Shown here piece by piece: positions 1-10,472 of a stretch of 64,000 nucleotides of DNA. The stretch's first letter is position 1; each line of letters begins with the position of its first letter. The notes below the pieces were generated by a model that had not been told where the DNA came from, ran no database searches, and saw only the letters and a list, made by a program, of their open reading frames with translations. This DNA is from Labia minor (lineage: Eukaryota > Arthropoda > Insecta > Dermaptera > Spongiphoridae), in contig OY720347.1 of NCBI GenBank assembly GCA_963082975.1, positions 10,274,225 through 10,338,224 of the forward strand. The letters run 5' to 3'. The translations under genes were made by a program, and so were the position numbers.

Positions 1-85
1 TAAAAAGAAAAAGAAAATGAAATAAGTTAAAAATGATTTTATATTAAAATTTAATTGAAATTATAATAATTACTAAAAAAATAAG

Positions 86-812
86 CTGGAGTGTCTCCAC
101 TCGACTATCTCGCAATTTGAATTGGATTAAATAACATATATTAAATTTAAATTAAATTTAATTAATTATAAATTAAAATTAATAAATAATATTTATTAAA
201 CCAGCTTGCGTGTGATTTGCAGTCGTGTTAAAAAATTAATTCCGGTACTTACAGCGATTCAATCAAGCTGAAATTCTCTATATAACAGTTTTATACAATT
301 TTTAATCATGTGAAAAACTATCAAACATATATCATTATTTTTACTGTCAGTTTAGAGCAAGGGTGTCAAACACGCGGCCCACTTTCGACTTTTTTAAAAA
401 TTTTCAATTTGTCTCTTCTAAAAGATAGGTCAAATATTTTTCGCGATCAGAATTTTAAACATTTCCGACTTTTTGCGGCCCGCCTAAAGTTAAACCTCGC
501 TTGTTTGGTCCAAGTGTACCTAAGAGTTTGAGTTAGAGGAAAAAAAATACACACATGGTAGGTAATGACTCTCTTCCGGGTGAGCTACATTTCTCAAAAG
601 TTGATAGAAAACTACGAATTTTGAATAATGCCCGTATACCAAATTTCATGATTCTAGCTCAAACCGTTTTTGCATAATCTTGTCTACATACACACAAAGA
701 CATTTTTCTCAACCTTAGTGAAAATGATTCAGGAACCTTCAAAACGTATAAAAACATCAAAATCTCAACATCGAAAATTTTCGTGATCACAATACTCTCT
801 AGCGACATAGTA
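86..812 (+). repeat. Family A Helitron-like (HINE-type) copy 1
   Basis: It begins with the CTGGAGTGTCTCC hairpin followed by CTCGACTATCTCGC and ends in a degenerate form of the family's terminal hairpin. It carries the family core phrases (TTCAGCGATTC-like, CAAACCGTTTTTGC, GAAAATGATTCAGGAACC). It is interrupted by a hAT-like insertion at 358-530. Family membership is by direct comparison with the other copies here; the Helitron-like label is inference. Confidence 0.75.
358..530. mobile_element. Degenerate hAT-like MITE inside family A copy 1
   Basis: The segment interrupts family A between TTTAGAG and its continuation GTTAGAGGAAA, so a degraded ~8-bp target duplication is visible. The left end CAAGGGTGTCAAACACGCGG is a typical hAT non-autonomous terminus, and GCGGCCCGC near the right mirrors it. 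The right terminal repeat is eroded. There is no coding capacity. Confidence 0.5.
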
Positions 813-1349
813 GAAAGAAAGATTTAACTTATTTCAATATATACATATATTTTCTATTTTTGTTTTATCTCTATCTAGATATCTTCAATTTCACTTCCTT
901 TCATATTCTTAATATTATTAAATTTTAATTGGTATAAAATATTCAACATTTTATTGTCTGTTGTATTTTCGTGAGAGCGAATCGATCAAGGACAATAAAA
1001 GGAGCATTACAAAAGAAATACCTAATAACAAATATATTCCTACTTACGAAAATAATTTTTACATTTTTTAACTTTCAAAAAAATATGAATAAATGTTTTT
1101 TTAAATTAAAAAAAGATATTAAGTTTTATTTAATCTTTGTACCCTAAAATTGAATTAATATGAGATTTAACTTGAAACATCCAATATATAATTGAGAAAA
1201 TTTGTCTCAAATCTATTGGACCGATTGAGAAATTCGGGGAAGAGGGTGAAACTCTAAAATAAATTTTTTTAATTAAAATATAATATATTGTTTATTATTG
1301 TTTTTTTTTTTATTAATTTCATTTATTAATTAATTATCTCTTTTTTCAG
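813..1349 (+). other. AT-rich intron ending in splice acceptor
   Basis: This is low-complexity AT-rich DNA ending in a pyrimidine run plus CAG at 1347-1349, directly before the coding exon at 1350. It is best read as the 3' part of the last intron of the upstream gene. Nothing else is recognised. Confidence 0.5.
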
Positions 1350-1503
1350 ACAAGCCGTCCAAGATTGTCTGGACTTGTGTGATCAGGGACTCATTAATCC
1401 AAAGCCAGATAAGATATTTTGCCTTAAAGATATTGAACAAGCTTTCGAATATTGGCATAAAGAACGACCAATTGGCAAAGTGGTCGTTTCAATGAAAGAA
1501 TAA
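1350..1503 (+). CDS. Terminal exon, probable medium-chain dehydrogenase/reductase
   Basis: Only the last coding exon is in the window. A polypyrimidine tract and CAG acceptor end at 1349. The first base (1350) completes a split codon (phase 2 intron), and 50 codons run to TAA at 1501-1503. The peptide starts QAVQDCLDLCDQGLINPKPD and ends EAFEYW-like then RPIGKVVVSMKE. The pattern (leucine-rich helix, G-x-I-x-P, then A-F-x-Y ... G-K-V-V-V) is what the C-terminus of quinone-oxidoreductase/zinc-type MDR proteins and enoyl-reductase domains looks like, where this strand closes the catalytic fold. A proper AATAAA follows 19 bases after the stop. Base composition is clearly less AT-rich than the flanks. 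The specific substrate cannot be told from 50 residues; the family call is recognition by eye, not a search. Confidence 0.55.
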
Positions 1504-1521
1504 CTTACACCTTTACATTTG

Positions 1522-1527
1522 AATAAA
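1522..1527 (+). terminator. Polyadenylation signal AATAAA
   Basis: A canonical hexamer lies 19 bases after the stop codon of the terminal exon at 1350-1503. It is followed by a T-rich stretch at 1537-1549 that could act as the downstream element. Its position fits a very short 3' UTR. Confidence 0.5.
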
Positions 1528-1529
1528 TA

Positions 1530-2559
1530 TATCTTTACTTTTTTTTTCAAAAAGAGAATAACCTACATTCTATTCTGATATTAATTAGACTGAATGACTC
1601 TTTTCCACTTACATCCTGTCATTCATTCAGTAGAATCTCTACTAAATCATAATTTCATTTCTGAAATATTGTAAAAAGATGTATTATTTTATAAAATTAT
1701 TTTATTTAAAATATATTAGTGTATAATAAAATAAAAATATATTTGTTAACTCGATTCATTTATTCTTTCCTTTTTCTGTCCTTTAAACAACAATAAAATT
1801 ACCTTCAATAAACTTGATCCAGTTTTTTTTTTAATGTCTGGTTCTATTGCAAAGGACGTCTATTTTTAATCCAGTTTTAATTTCCAGCTCCACCCACACC
1901 TGGCGACGCCTCAGGCGTGTCCAGAATAACTCGGCCGTTATTTTGTCACAATCCTCTCTATATCAAGATACACATATAATATAATATATATATATATAAT
2001 TTATCAATGAACAACATACATTCCTAATTTATATACAGATATAATGTAATCTGAAATAAAGGCGTGGTCCCTTTCGTCCTGGATTTGATTCTTAATCCAA
2101 TACCTATTACACCCCCACTTCATGTATACACACAATATAAATTTATTTTAATATCTTAAATATGTTTTATTATCATTGTTATTATAATTGCATAAATAAA
2201 TTGTTATAATATTTTGAATGTTTTACACAAATACTTATAGCTACTAAATATTAAAAAACTATTCTTATTAATAGGCGTAAGTTTCCATTTTTTTTTTTGG
2301 AACTTTGAAGTTTTATTCAAAGAAATTAGAAAAATGTATAATGTAATACATTTCTAAAATAAGGGCGTGGTCCCTTTCATTCTGTTAAATTGAATTCAGT
2401 AATATTTTATCTAGTTGACATTTTTTCCCAAAAATGTAGGGCAAACTACATGATAGAAATATATTAAAAATTAAAATCAAGGTTCCCTTCCTCCTAAATA
2501 ATAATCTTAAGAGTAATACTGATTTAATATTCAATCGGGAAATTTATTTTTTCCCCATT
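1530..2559. other. Intergenic AT-rich DNA with a local direct repeat
   Basis: There are no coding exons. Two similar phrases, AAAGGCGTGGTCCCTTTCGT (about 2058) and AGGGCGTGGTCCCTTTCATT (about 2362), both preceded by ATAATGTAAT, form a diverged direct repeat about 300 bp apart. An ACGCCTCAGGCGT near-palindrome lies near 1907-1919. Family unknown. Confidence 0.4.
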
Positions 2560-3205
2560 AGATATATAATATAAGACAGCATATGATTCAAATTTGTCTT
2601 GTAGGTAGTAAAGGAAGAGTAAGATGCGGGAATCAACAATCAGAAAATTTCGAAATTCGAAATGGGTTGAAACAAGGAGGCGCATTATCACCAATTTTAG
2701 ATAATTTAGTTCTGGAATATGTAATTATACAAATTGAGGAAAAATCAAACGGAATAGAATTAAACAAAAAAATTCAAGTATTAGGTTACGCAGACGACTT
2801 AATTATAATAGCAGATTCGGCAACTGTAATTAAAGATGGAATAGAAAAATTAATCCAAGCAGGAAAAGAGGTGGGGCTGGAAATTAATAGTACTAAGACA
2901 AAATATTTAGTAACAGAGAGGAATAGTATTAACACACAGTCTTAACATACAAAATATAGAATTTGAAATTGTAGAAAAATTTAAATACTTAGGTTCTGTA
3001 ATAACTAGAATGGGAGAGAAAAGAATGGTGAAAAAAATATTGGGGGAGATGAGTGGGAAGGACGCGGTGGATAGATAATTTAGAGGGAGAGACGTGAGAG
3101 AGATGGGAGAGGATAGGGATTGTAAGGTTGTGGCTCAGAATAGGGACACTTGGTTGCTGCGGCCAAGAACTTTAGAGTTCAGTAGAGCCACAGAGATAGA
3201 TAGAT
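2560..3205 (+). pseudogene. Non-LTR retrotransposon reverse transcriptase fragment
   Basis: An open stretch at 2583-2942 encodes the palm region of a LINE-type reverse transcriptase. GLKQGGALSPIL is motif 4-like and GYADDLIII contains the catalytic YADD (motif C), followed by GLEINSTKTKYL (motif D/thumb side). After the stop the same protein continues in another frame (IEFEIVEKFKYLGSVIT), then jumps by internal deletion to the C-terminal phrase MGEKRMVKK. The tail before 3205 matches the 3' ends of the other LINE pieces in this window (GGACACTTGG, CCAAGAACTTTAGAGTTC). It lacks the endonuclease and the start of the RT, so it is a dead 5'-truncated, internally deleted copy. Clade assignment is left open. 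Confidence 0.8.
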
Positions 3206-5518
3206 AGAACACAGTAAATGAAATAGAGAGTATCATGGATTTATTACAAATCTAAATAATCCCTAAGGACAAGGTGGTTAAACCCGGGGGAGGGGGTTAA
3301 ACTAACTAAAACTTTTGTAGAATGTCCTCAGAGACCTGTATTTCAATTAAAATGTTCATGTAGATTATCTATGAAAAAAATTACTTTACAAAAAGAATGT
3401 TTGAAATATTAAAAAAAAAACATTTATTTTATAAGCTACCTATGTATTGGGCTTATTAAAATTTTTATTTAAATATTTTTAAAATTAAAATTTTAATTTA
3501 AATAGATATATACTACAAAAATATAATAAATATATATAATAATATATGCAATTTTTTCTTAAAAATAATTTTCAATTTTAAGATTATTAATAATGTAAAT
3601 GAATTAATATGGGTACCACAACTCGTATATATACTGATGGTTAAAAAATAAATACACCCATGTATTTTTCAACGAAAATAACTACAGGGTGATTATAAAA
3701 GGACTTTACAACTTTGAAAGCACATAGATATTTATTGAAATTACTTACAGAATTGAGAAAGATGTCATTTTATTACAAAACACTTCAAGTTTAACATATG
3801 AGTGTCATTTTATTTCCTTTCTATCGGGGACATATAGAATGTATAAAAAAAAGATATTTTCTCTATACCATCTGAGGGGAAGAAACCCCTCCTCATTGGC
3901 GATACAACTGATTAATAAGAATTCATCATTAATTTTAATGCTATGAAATATTTTTAAATACGTTCAAAATGAAAATCTATCCTGAAATCAATATTTATGT
4001 TTTAAAATCCGTCGAAAAAAAAATAATCGGAGCATTACAAAAGGAGTTAGTTATTAAAAGTAATTAATCGCTAATTAATTACAATTAATTAATTATAATT
4101 CAATTATATTTCTTCTATACCTTCTAGGAATCCATTGAAATATCTATAAAAATTTTCAATAAAAAGTCAATGAAAAATCGATTTCAATTTGTCAAAAGAG
4201 CGAACAGACAGACAGAGAGATAGACGCGAAGTGAAGTTAAGAAAAACGTTATAAAAAAATATACAATATATTATTATTATAAATATAAATTGTAAATTGA
4301 AATCATCTAATAGAAATAAAATTAATGTTTAATTTATTTCGAAAATGACTCTTTTAAAGTCATTAACATAAAGCAAATCAAAGATTTGTAATATTGACAA
4401 TAATATTTCAGAATTCAATTCAACAAACATCGGTTATAGTTTATCGTCAATAAAAATAATCTATTTTTAAACACAATCTTCACAAACACTATCCTATTTA
4501 ATATTAATTTTATTAATAAACATATAAATTATAGCCTACGGTCTCTTACTAAATATTATATAATCAAAATATAAATAAATTTAAATGGAATAAGAGAATC
4601 GTTTTTACAAAAGTAGTTAGAATTTAATAACCTCCATTTCTTTCAGCAATCTACGAATATTAATTGTATTTAAGAAAAAATTTGAAGAAGATAAAAAAAT
4701 TATTTTATTTGTTTTTCTCTACAATCTACCTTTTTAATGTATTGAAATTTTTTAATATAAATTTAAAAGTAAAATCAACATTAGAATAAAATAAATAATT
4801 AAAAAAAATTAAGTTACAGTGTTTTATTTATAAATTCACTAAAAACTAGAAAATAATTTTTCTATTAGCTTCAATAAGTATATTCTTCTTCATGATGGGG
4901 TTGTTCAATGGTCCGCCTACTTAGCACTTCAACAACAATGTTCTAGATACTTTGAATAAAGAGCCTAATTAAAATGAATTAGTTAATTAATTTTCTAGGG
5001 ATCTCTCAAATAAAAGGCTTGCATTTAAATTAAAAATGGTGACAAAATTAAATGGTAATAAACGGCAAGCAAGTTAAATAAAATACTGTAAAAATATTGA
5101 TATTATAATTAACAAACTAATTAGAAACTTTTTTTGTGAAACATATTAATTTTAAATTCAACTCAAGCTTTCTTTCTACCTTTTCTTTGAAAGTTTTATC
5201 CAAAATCACAAATCATAGATGAACGCCTGGATTTAGGCAACCATCAACACACACACGTAACTACAAATTCAATTTTTATATAATATCTCAAAATTACTGA
5301 GAAACGAAAATTATATTGAAAAAATTAAAAAAAGTAACAAAAAACGAAAAGAAATTTAACTTATTATTATTCCTTTGATTTGAATAAATTTGACTATTTA
5401 CTATTTGATTTAATTGTAATAGATAATTTTTTAAAATAGAAAAAATCACATTACTTAAATAATATTACTTAATTAATTTTTATTTTTTCCCATTGAAAAA
5501 AAATGGTATTTCTTTAGA
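3206..5518. other. AT-rich non-coding DNA
   Basis: No coding region is recognised. An ACAGGGTGATTATAAAAGGA phrase near 3684 resembles a terminal sequence of some Tc1/mariner-type elements, but no partner end was found. The phrase GGAGCATTACAAAAG occurs here (about 4029) and near 1001. Elsewhere poly-A/T and AT dinucleotide DNA. Confidence 0.4.
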
Positions 5519-5526
5519 CTCTAGAG

Positions 5527-5767
5527 AAGTGGCGCGCAACCTATTTTCATAAGGGACCCCCATTTTTTTGAAAAAATTTGTCTCGACCTCTGAGTAGTTA
5601 GTAGAGGATTTTTTCAATCGTCAACGTAGTTAAAATGAAACTATTTCTGAAATATCCTTTTATTAGAGGGTTTTTTATTGTTATATAAAGTTCTTCAAAT
5701 TTGGCGACCCTGAAAATTTTTCTCGCGACCCATCTGCGGGTCTCGACCCACCGGTTGCGCACCACTG
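5527..5767. mobile_element. hAT MITE (Buster-type target site)
   Basis: The terminal inverted repeats are AAGTGGCGCGCAACC at left and, read inward on the other strand, CAGTGGTGCGCAACCGG at right. The flanks are CTCTAGAG (5519-5526) and CTCTAAAG (5768-5775), an 8-bp target duplication with one mismatch that fits nnnTAnnn. The interior contains GTCTCGACC-type phrases near both ends. At 241 bp with no reading frame it is a non-autonomous derivative. Confidence 0.85.
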
Positions 5768-5989
5768 CTCTAAAGTCTAGAGACTAGGTAGAGGTTTCCA
5801 AACTTTTTGTTTCAAAGGCTGAATTTGGAAAAAACGTCATGTTAATTAAATTAGCCTTAAATGTTATTGAAAAAAGTTTTTTCAAATATTGTATAATACT
5901 AAACTAAACAAATTAAATTACACTACGGTATAATTGTATATCTTAAATTATTATAATAGCAAAAATTGTATTTATATATATATATATAT

Positions 5990-6660
5990 ATTTGTATTTT
6001 TCAAATATTAAACTGCTCTAAGGTTTTTTTTGAAATTCACACCATAGATAATTTTTATAAATAAAAATCGATCTGTATTGATTTCAGCCTTGGGAAAAAT
6101 AATTTTTATTAGTTTTTTCTTAATTTAAAATAGGAAATTTAAATGACGTCAGACAGCGCTTCCTTAAGTTCAAAATATTAAAAATAAAATAAAATTAAAA
6201 ATATTTATGTTATATCCATATCTCTGTCTATCGATGCATTAGTATGTACTTGTAAATTATTTGAAATTGTTTCAGAACGTTTATTAGTTTTTTCTTAATT
6301 TAAAATAGGAAATTTAAGTGACGTCAGCAACTTCGTCAGGCAGCCAAACCCGATAATAAGGAATAATTTTTTTAATGAACTTCCTTAAATACAAAATATT
6401 ATAAACATAAATAAAATCAAATTACCAAATATATATTATGTTATATACTCAGGGCCATAATTATCTGTCTTTCAGTGCATTAATATGTACGTTTAAGGGG
6501 TGTATTTTTTATGAATATTTTTTTTTAATTTTTGTTCTTTTAAATTATTTGAACGGCGGTTCGGTGAACCAAATATTAATATTTCCAGCCAAACCCGGTA
6601 ATAAGGAATAATTTTTTTAATGACCGAGCTTGTTTGGTGAACCAGGTACTTATTTTAAAA
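5990..6660. repeat. Family E repeat, two units head to tail
   Basis: The unit contains CACCATAGATAATTTTTATA, ATCGATCTGTATTG, AGTTTTTTCTTAATTTAAAA, GACGTCA and TTATATCCATATCTCTGTC. A second unit starts at about 6281 with the same TTAGTTTTTTCTTAA phrase. It ends with a GGTGAACC(AGGTACT) terminus near 6650, seen again at 18185, 26720 and 55835. Terminal CCGAGC/GCTCGG hairpins in other copies suggest a Helitron-like family; that is inference. Confidence 0.6.
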
Positions 6661-7071
6661 TAAATAATTGTTAAAAAAAATTATCACTACTTTTGATATA
6701 ACAATAAAACTAACTCTTACAAAATCTTTTTTTCGAAATAAAATCAACTAGCGGTTCGTAGTTTGAATACCTCTGCAATAAACAAATATTCTACTGTAAT
6801 ATTCTAAAAAAAAAAAAATGTTTTTTTAAAACTTTAATAAACAAAAGAAATATATATTCAAATTAATTAAAATTTATATCATCTACACCTTCTTTTAATT
6901 CAAAGGTATAATGTGAATAAATATTACGATTACCTACTTACATCAATTTTAATTTAATTTTCAGTTTATATTTTTCCAGAAATTTATTTTTTTTATTTTT
7001 TTAAATAGGATTCGATTTATTTATTAAATAAATAATATAATAACTCATTATTGTTCTTAGTATCATCTACA

Positions 7072-7110
<39 letters not shown>

Positions 7111-7143
7111 CTTTGCAAAGGATGACATTCAGGCGTTCAACTC
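6310..7143. repeat. 0.8-kb segment duplicated at 55624-56334
   Basis: From GACGTCAGCAACT to TTCAACTCTCCACC this segment parallels 55624-56334 in the same order, with scattered substitutions and small indels. Shared landmarks are AAATCAACTAGCGGT, CCTCTGCAATAAACAAATAT, ATATCATCTACACCTTC and CTTTGCAAAGGATGACATTC. The two copies diverge abruptly after CTCCACC. It contains the 3' part of the family E repeat plus sequence not seen elsewhere. Confidence 0.75.
7081..7110. repeat. (AAT)10 microsatellite
   Basis: A perfect trinucleotide run. The duplicate locus at about 56276-56290 has a much shorter run, so this tract has changed length since duplication. Confidence 0.95.
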
Positions 7144-7265
7144 TCCACCCTGTCGGGGATGTCATTTCAGTCGGTTCAAGTTCGAGAGATCAAATTACAG
7201 TTTTAGAAATGGAAGATAGAGGAAATTATACTTGATCAGCTGTAAATATTTTAACCTGCACTATC
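7122..7265 (+). pseudogene. Possible relic of an immunoglobulin-domain exon
   Basis: From ATG at 7122 a 37-codon frame ends at TGA 7233-7235. Its tail reads ITVLEMEDRGNYT, then the TGA, then SAVNILTC. The pattern E-x-x-D-x-G-x-Y-x-(C)-x-A-x-N is the conserved F strand of Ig-like domains, with the stop exactly where the cysteine codon (TGT/TGC) would be. The first part of the frame overlaps the duplicated segment 6310-7143. This may be a decayed exon or chance; there is no second Ig cysteine or tryptophan in view. The family reading is inference from one motif. Confidence 0.3.
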
Positions 7266-7511
7266 ATCTTAAAAAAAAATAATAAAAAAATAAGCATAGT
7301 GCACGGGAAGGTGTTTCTGCAAGAAGCATGTTTCTTCAGTAGAGAAACGAGAAGGAGTGTAAGAGCGGGCGGGTGGGGGGGGGAAAGGGTGAGGGGTGGG
7401 GGGCTGCCTTTCGCTTTTTCTGCCCTGCCTGGGCCGCTGCCTTTGAACGTGACTCGTTCACTCCTTCTGTCAGTTCAGTCGTTAGTTTTCTCTGTGCTCT
7501 CGAGAGATCAG

Positions 7512-7551
7512 GTGTTGTTGTTGTTGTTGTTGTTGTTGTTATTATTATTAT
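7512..7551 (+). repeat. (TTG)n(TTA)n microsatellite in putative first exon
   Basis: About nine TTG/TGT units pass into ATT units. It lies in the putative 5' leader upstream of both candidate start codons. Confidence 0.9.
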
Positions 7552-7678
7552 TCATGTTGTTTTTTTCTGATTGTGGTGGTTCGTGAATGTTGTCTTGAAG
7601 GAAGGTGTGTGTGTGTAAGTGTCATCGTAAAGGAGATGACACCCGGTGGAATCGGTGTCGTCGACGTCGTCGTATCCA

Positions 7679-7757
7679 ATGCCGCGTCGCGGGATCAAAG
7701 TCGTTGCTGACCCACCACCCATGCACAATTATTTCCATTTAAATACAACCCCGTCAG
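7679..7757 (+). CDS. Candidate small ORF, first coding part (continues at 14954)
   Basis: ATG 7679 opens MPRRGIKVVADPPPMHNYF and continues LNTTPS to the splice donor at 7757, leaving one base (phase 1). Splicing to the acceptor at 14953/14954 would add GGVGNSCYSMYYE and stop at TAA 14992-14994, making a 39-residue product. A 25-codon frame starting at 7636 overlaps this start, so translation would need leaky scanning or reinitiation. No family is recognised. The product could be a real micropeptide, an upstream ORF of a longer transcript, or fortuitous. Confidence 0.25.
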
Positions 7758-8923
7758 GTAATAACATTGAGAGAGAAAAATAAAATCACTTCTTTCAAAT
7801 TTAAAATTAAAAAAAAAAAATAATATGACTTAAAATTAAATTTTAAAATTATTAGAAATTGATTTATTTATAATTAATTTTTATTTTATTTAAGAATTTT
7901 TTATATAAGTATAATTTGAATTTATTCAAATACAAAATCATATTATTCACTTTAAAATTATACTTTTCATTTTCATAAGAGTGAAATTTAAAAGATAATT
8001 TAAATATATATTTAAATTTATTAAATAATACTAATAATAATAATAAATGAAAGGATTTGCATAATAAATAAAATAAAATTTAAATTTTTAAATATTTATC
8101 TGAGTGGAAAAAGAAAAAAAATAGAATTCAAGAAAGTGTAATGATTATACATTTAGTTGGAATTAAAATTAAATAAAAAAATAAGAAAAAAATGATACAT
8201 ATAGAAAAAAAAACATCATTTAGAGAAAATCACAATCAAAATATACTTCATCTTATTTTTTCTTTTTAAATTAAATTAAATAAATAAATAATAAACTTCG
8301 ATTTTTAATATGAATCCAATTTGAATGGTTAAAAAAGATACAAATCAAAAAAAAAAAAAAATAATTTAACATCTGGTTTAAATGAAAGTAACACAGGAAA
8401 TTATTTAGCCTTTAGCAAAAAAAAAATGTCTTTTTTGTGCCCTCTCCCCTTTTTTATCTACCTTACCTTTCTAAAAATGATACACGAATGTAATAGGTAT
8501 AATATATAATTTAATGAATTTTTCCAAATATATATATATATATATATTATATAATTAATACAAATATAAATGACAGAGACTCATGCGCATAAACAGTTGC
8601 CTATTTATGTTCCATAATAATATTAATATTATTAATAATATTTAACATAATATAAATAAAATTAAAATAATAGGCATATGTATATATTATTTATTCCATT
8701 AATAATACAATATTATATATATATATATATATACTCAATTAATATTAAGCTAGTATTCATAAATTTCATGAAAGTAATAATTAATTCTGTATATTATATA
8801 ATCATTGATTTTATTTTTTTTTTATTCATTTTTTAATTTTCCAATTCTTGATTTTCACTGAATCTCAAAATAACAATATTCTAATAACATATCAATAAAT
8901 AACTAAATTTATTAATTCATATA
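7758..8923. other. AT-rich intron-like DNA
   Basis: Poly-A, AT and TAA-rich sequence with AT-dinucleotide runs (about 8527-8546 and 8715-8732). No feature is recognised beyond simple sequence. If the exons at 7299-7757 and 14954-15060 are joined, this is intron 1. Confidence 0.4.
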
Positions 8924-8925
8924 TA

Positions 8926-9412
8926 CGAGGGTGGGGTGAAAAGTTTCCGGCCTGACCAAGAAAAACGGATGTTTTTAAATTTGTTTTTTTTTTGCTTTAT
9001 TTTTCAACATTCAAGATAGCTGAGACCTGTACGATGTCAGCTGAACGTGTGCGAAATATTTTGCACAACCATTTGAATATGGAAAGCTGTGTGCAACGTG
9101 GATGCCGCGTTTGCTAACGTTAGACCAAAAACTCCTTCGAAAAACCATTTCTACCGACAATTTGGCGCTGAAGGCGTAATCCAAACGAATTTTTGCGTCG
9201 ATTCATAACTATTGATGAGACTTAAATTAAATTAAACAAATTTAATCAATTAATTAAATAATTAATTTACTAAATTAATTAATTTAATTAATTAGAACAT
9301 CGTTATGAGACATGTATCAGTTTGATGGAGATTATGTTTAAAAATATAGCAAAAAAAAAATTTTAAAACATCGTTTTCTTGGTCAGGCCGGAAACTTTTC
9401 ACCCAACTCTCG
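8926..9412 (+). mobile_element. Internally deleted mariner element
   Basis: The ends CGAGGGTGGGGTGAAAAGTT (left) and, inward from the right, CGAGAGTTGGGTGAAAAGTT are followed by the shared GGCCTGACCAAGAAAA. TA duplicates flank it at 8924-8925 and 9413-9414. Inside, on the plus strand, a transposase remnant starts MSAERVRNILHNHLNME (ATG 9034) and continues in broken frames into pieces aligning with mariner phrases before the first catalytic aspartate (LDQK, NPNEFLRRFITIDE). The C-terminal half is missing. The same family supplies the 132-bp insertion at 43589-43720. Confidence 0.9.
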
Positions 9413-9414
9413 TA

Positions 9415-10150
9415 ATATATATATATATACCCTTTTTAAATTTTCAAAAATAAAAAGAAAAAATATTATTAATTTTTCAAAAGTGATTCGTTATTATTTA
9501 TTTATGAAAAACGATTTTATATTTTATTAAACAAATTAATTATGGAGAAATCATTTTCATCGGATAAACTTTTTTTCTTTTTTTCTTAATTATATAAAAA
9601 ATCTCTCTCTTTCTCTCTCTCTATATATATATGTATACTACTTAAATTTAACTAATAATCTGATGTATGGGAAAATTTGATTAGTTAAAAGAATAATCAT
9701 TATTATATGTCCTATTCCATAATGATCCAATGATTAAGGATGGCTGATACGATATATAAGCATCACGTCCTTAAAATTTATTTTTCTTTAACAAAAAATA
9801 TAATTTTAACATCCAATTATATTAAATTATACTGGGGTCCTTATTATAATAGATATTATTATTAAAAAGAAACCTATTCTTAAAATAAATTTGTTTTTTA
9901 TACTTACGTATAAGATATAAAATTTTAAAAACTTTAGGGATGACATAATTAATAAATCTTCTGATATATTTATATTCTTTTTTTTCGTAATTTTCTTTGC
10001 AATAATTTGATTTACAATCTAAATTTAAAAACATTAAAATTTGTTTTTCTTTTTTAATGTATAAATTTTATTAAATTTGACTTGAAAAAGGGGTGTGTGA
10101 TCAACTAAAATTAAAAACACAATAAATAATCGGTAAAATTTATAATATAT
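9415..10150. other. AT-rich non-coding DNA
   Basis: CT and AT simple repeats (about 9603-9633) and AT-rich sequence. An open frame here on the minus strand is low-complexity and not credible as a gene. Confidence 0.4.
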
Positions 10151-10422
10151 AAAAAAAAACCTCTGATTTTGTACGTGCTACGCAAGGACAACGCCTATCA
10201 AGCCGGTTATATCAATGAGGTGTCCTATGATCAGTAGAACGGGTCCTCTCAACCTTTACCTTGATTTTCTTGATCTTACTTTTCCCCAATGTTGTTCCGG
10301 GAGGCTGGGTTGACTCCGTCCCATAGACCCCAGCTAGGGAAATTCCCTTGCCAGGCCCGGAACTTGAACCCGGGACCATATGAATGTGAGGCAGGTTCGC
10401 TACCCACACACCCAATGGCGCC
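10151..10422 (-). mobile_element. tRNA-derived SINE copy 1
   Basis: Read on the minus strand it starts GGCGCCATTGGGTGTGTGGG, has an A-box-like GTGTGGGTAGCGAACC and a B box GGGTTCAAGTTCCGG, and then the shared body (GGGGTCTATGGGACGGAGTC, TCAAGAAAATCAAGGTAAAG, TTGTCCTTGCGTAG). It ends in CAGAGG and a T-run. It is nearly full length with a small deletion near GATCTTACTT. Target duplication is unclear in the AT-rich flanks. Confidence 0.85.
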
Positions 10423-10472
10423 CTATTAATAATATATATTATATAAATTATCTATCTATAAATATATTAAAG

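Larger units (their letters stand above)
7299..7757 (+). other. GC-rich island: putative promoter and first exon
   Basis: This ~460-bp block is far richer in G+C than its surroundings. It contains G-runs (7376-7411), overlapping initiator-like TCAGTT/TCAGTC motifs at 7470-7480, a (TTG)n(TTA)n tract, CpG-rich GTCGTCGACGTCGTCGTA, and a strong 5' splice site CAG|GTAATA after 7757. A short upstream frame (ATG 7636, TGA after 25 codons) overlaps a second ATG at 7679 that stays open to the splice site. Together this looks like the 5' end of a transcribed host gene. No TATA box is evident. The gene identity is unknown; a non-coding transcript is equally possible. Confidence 0.45.

Noticed and set aside
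7373-7586. Frames of 65 and 95 codons through the GC-rich island
   Set aside because: They encode G-runs and the TTG/TTA microsatellite; no domain and no conservation signal can be seen.
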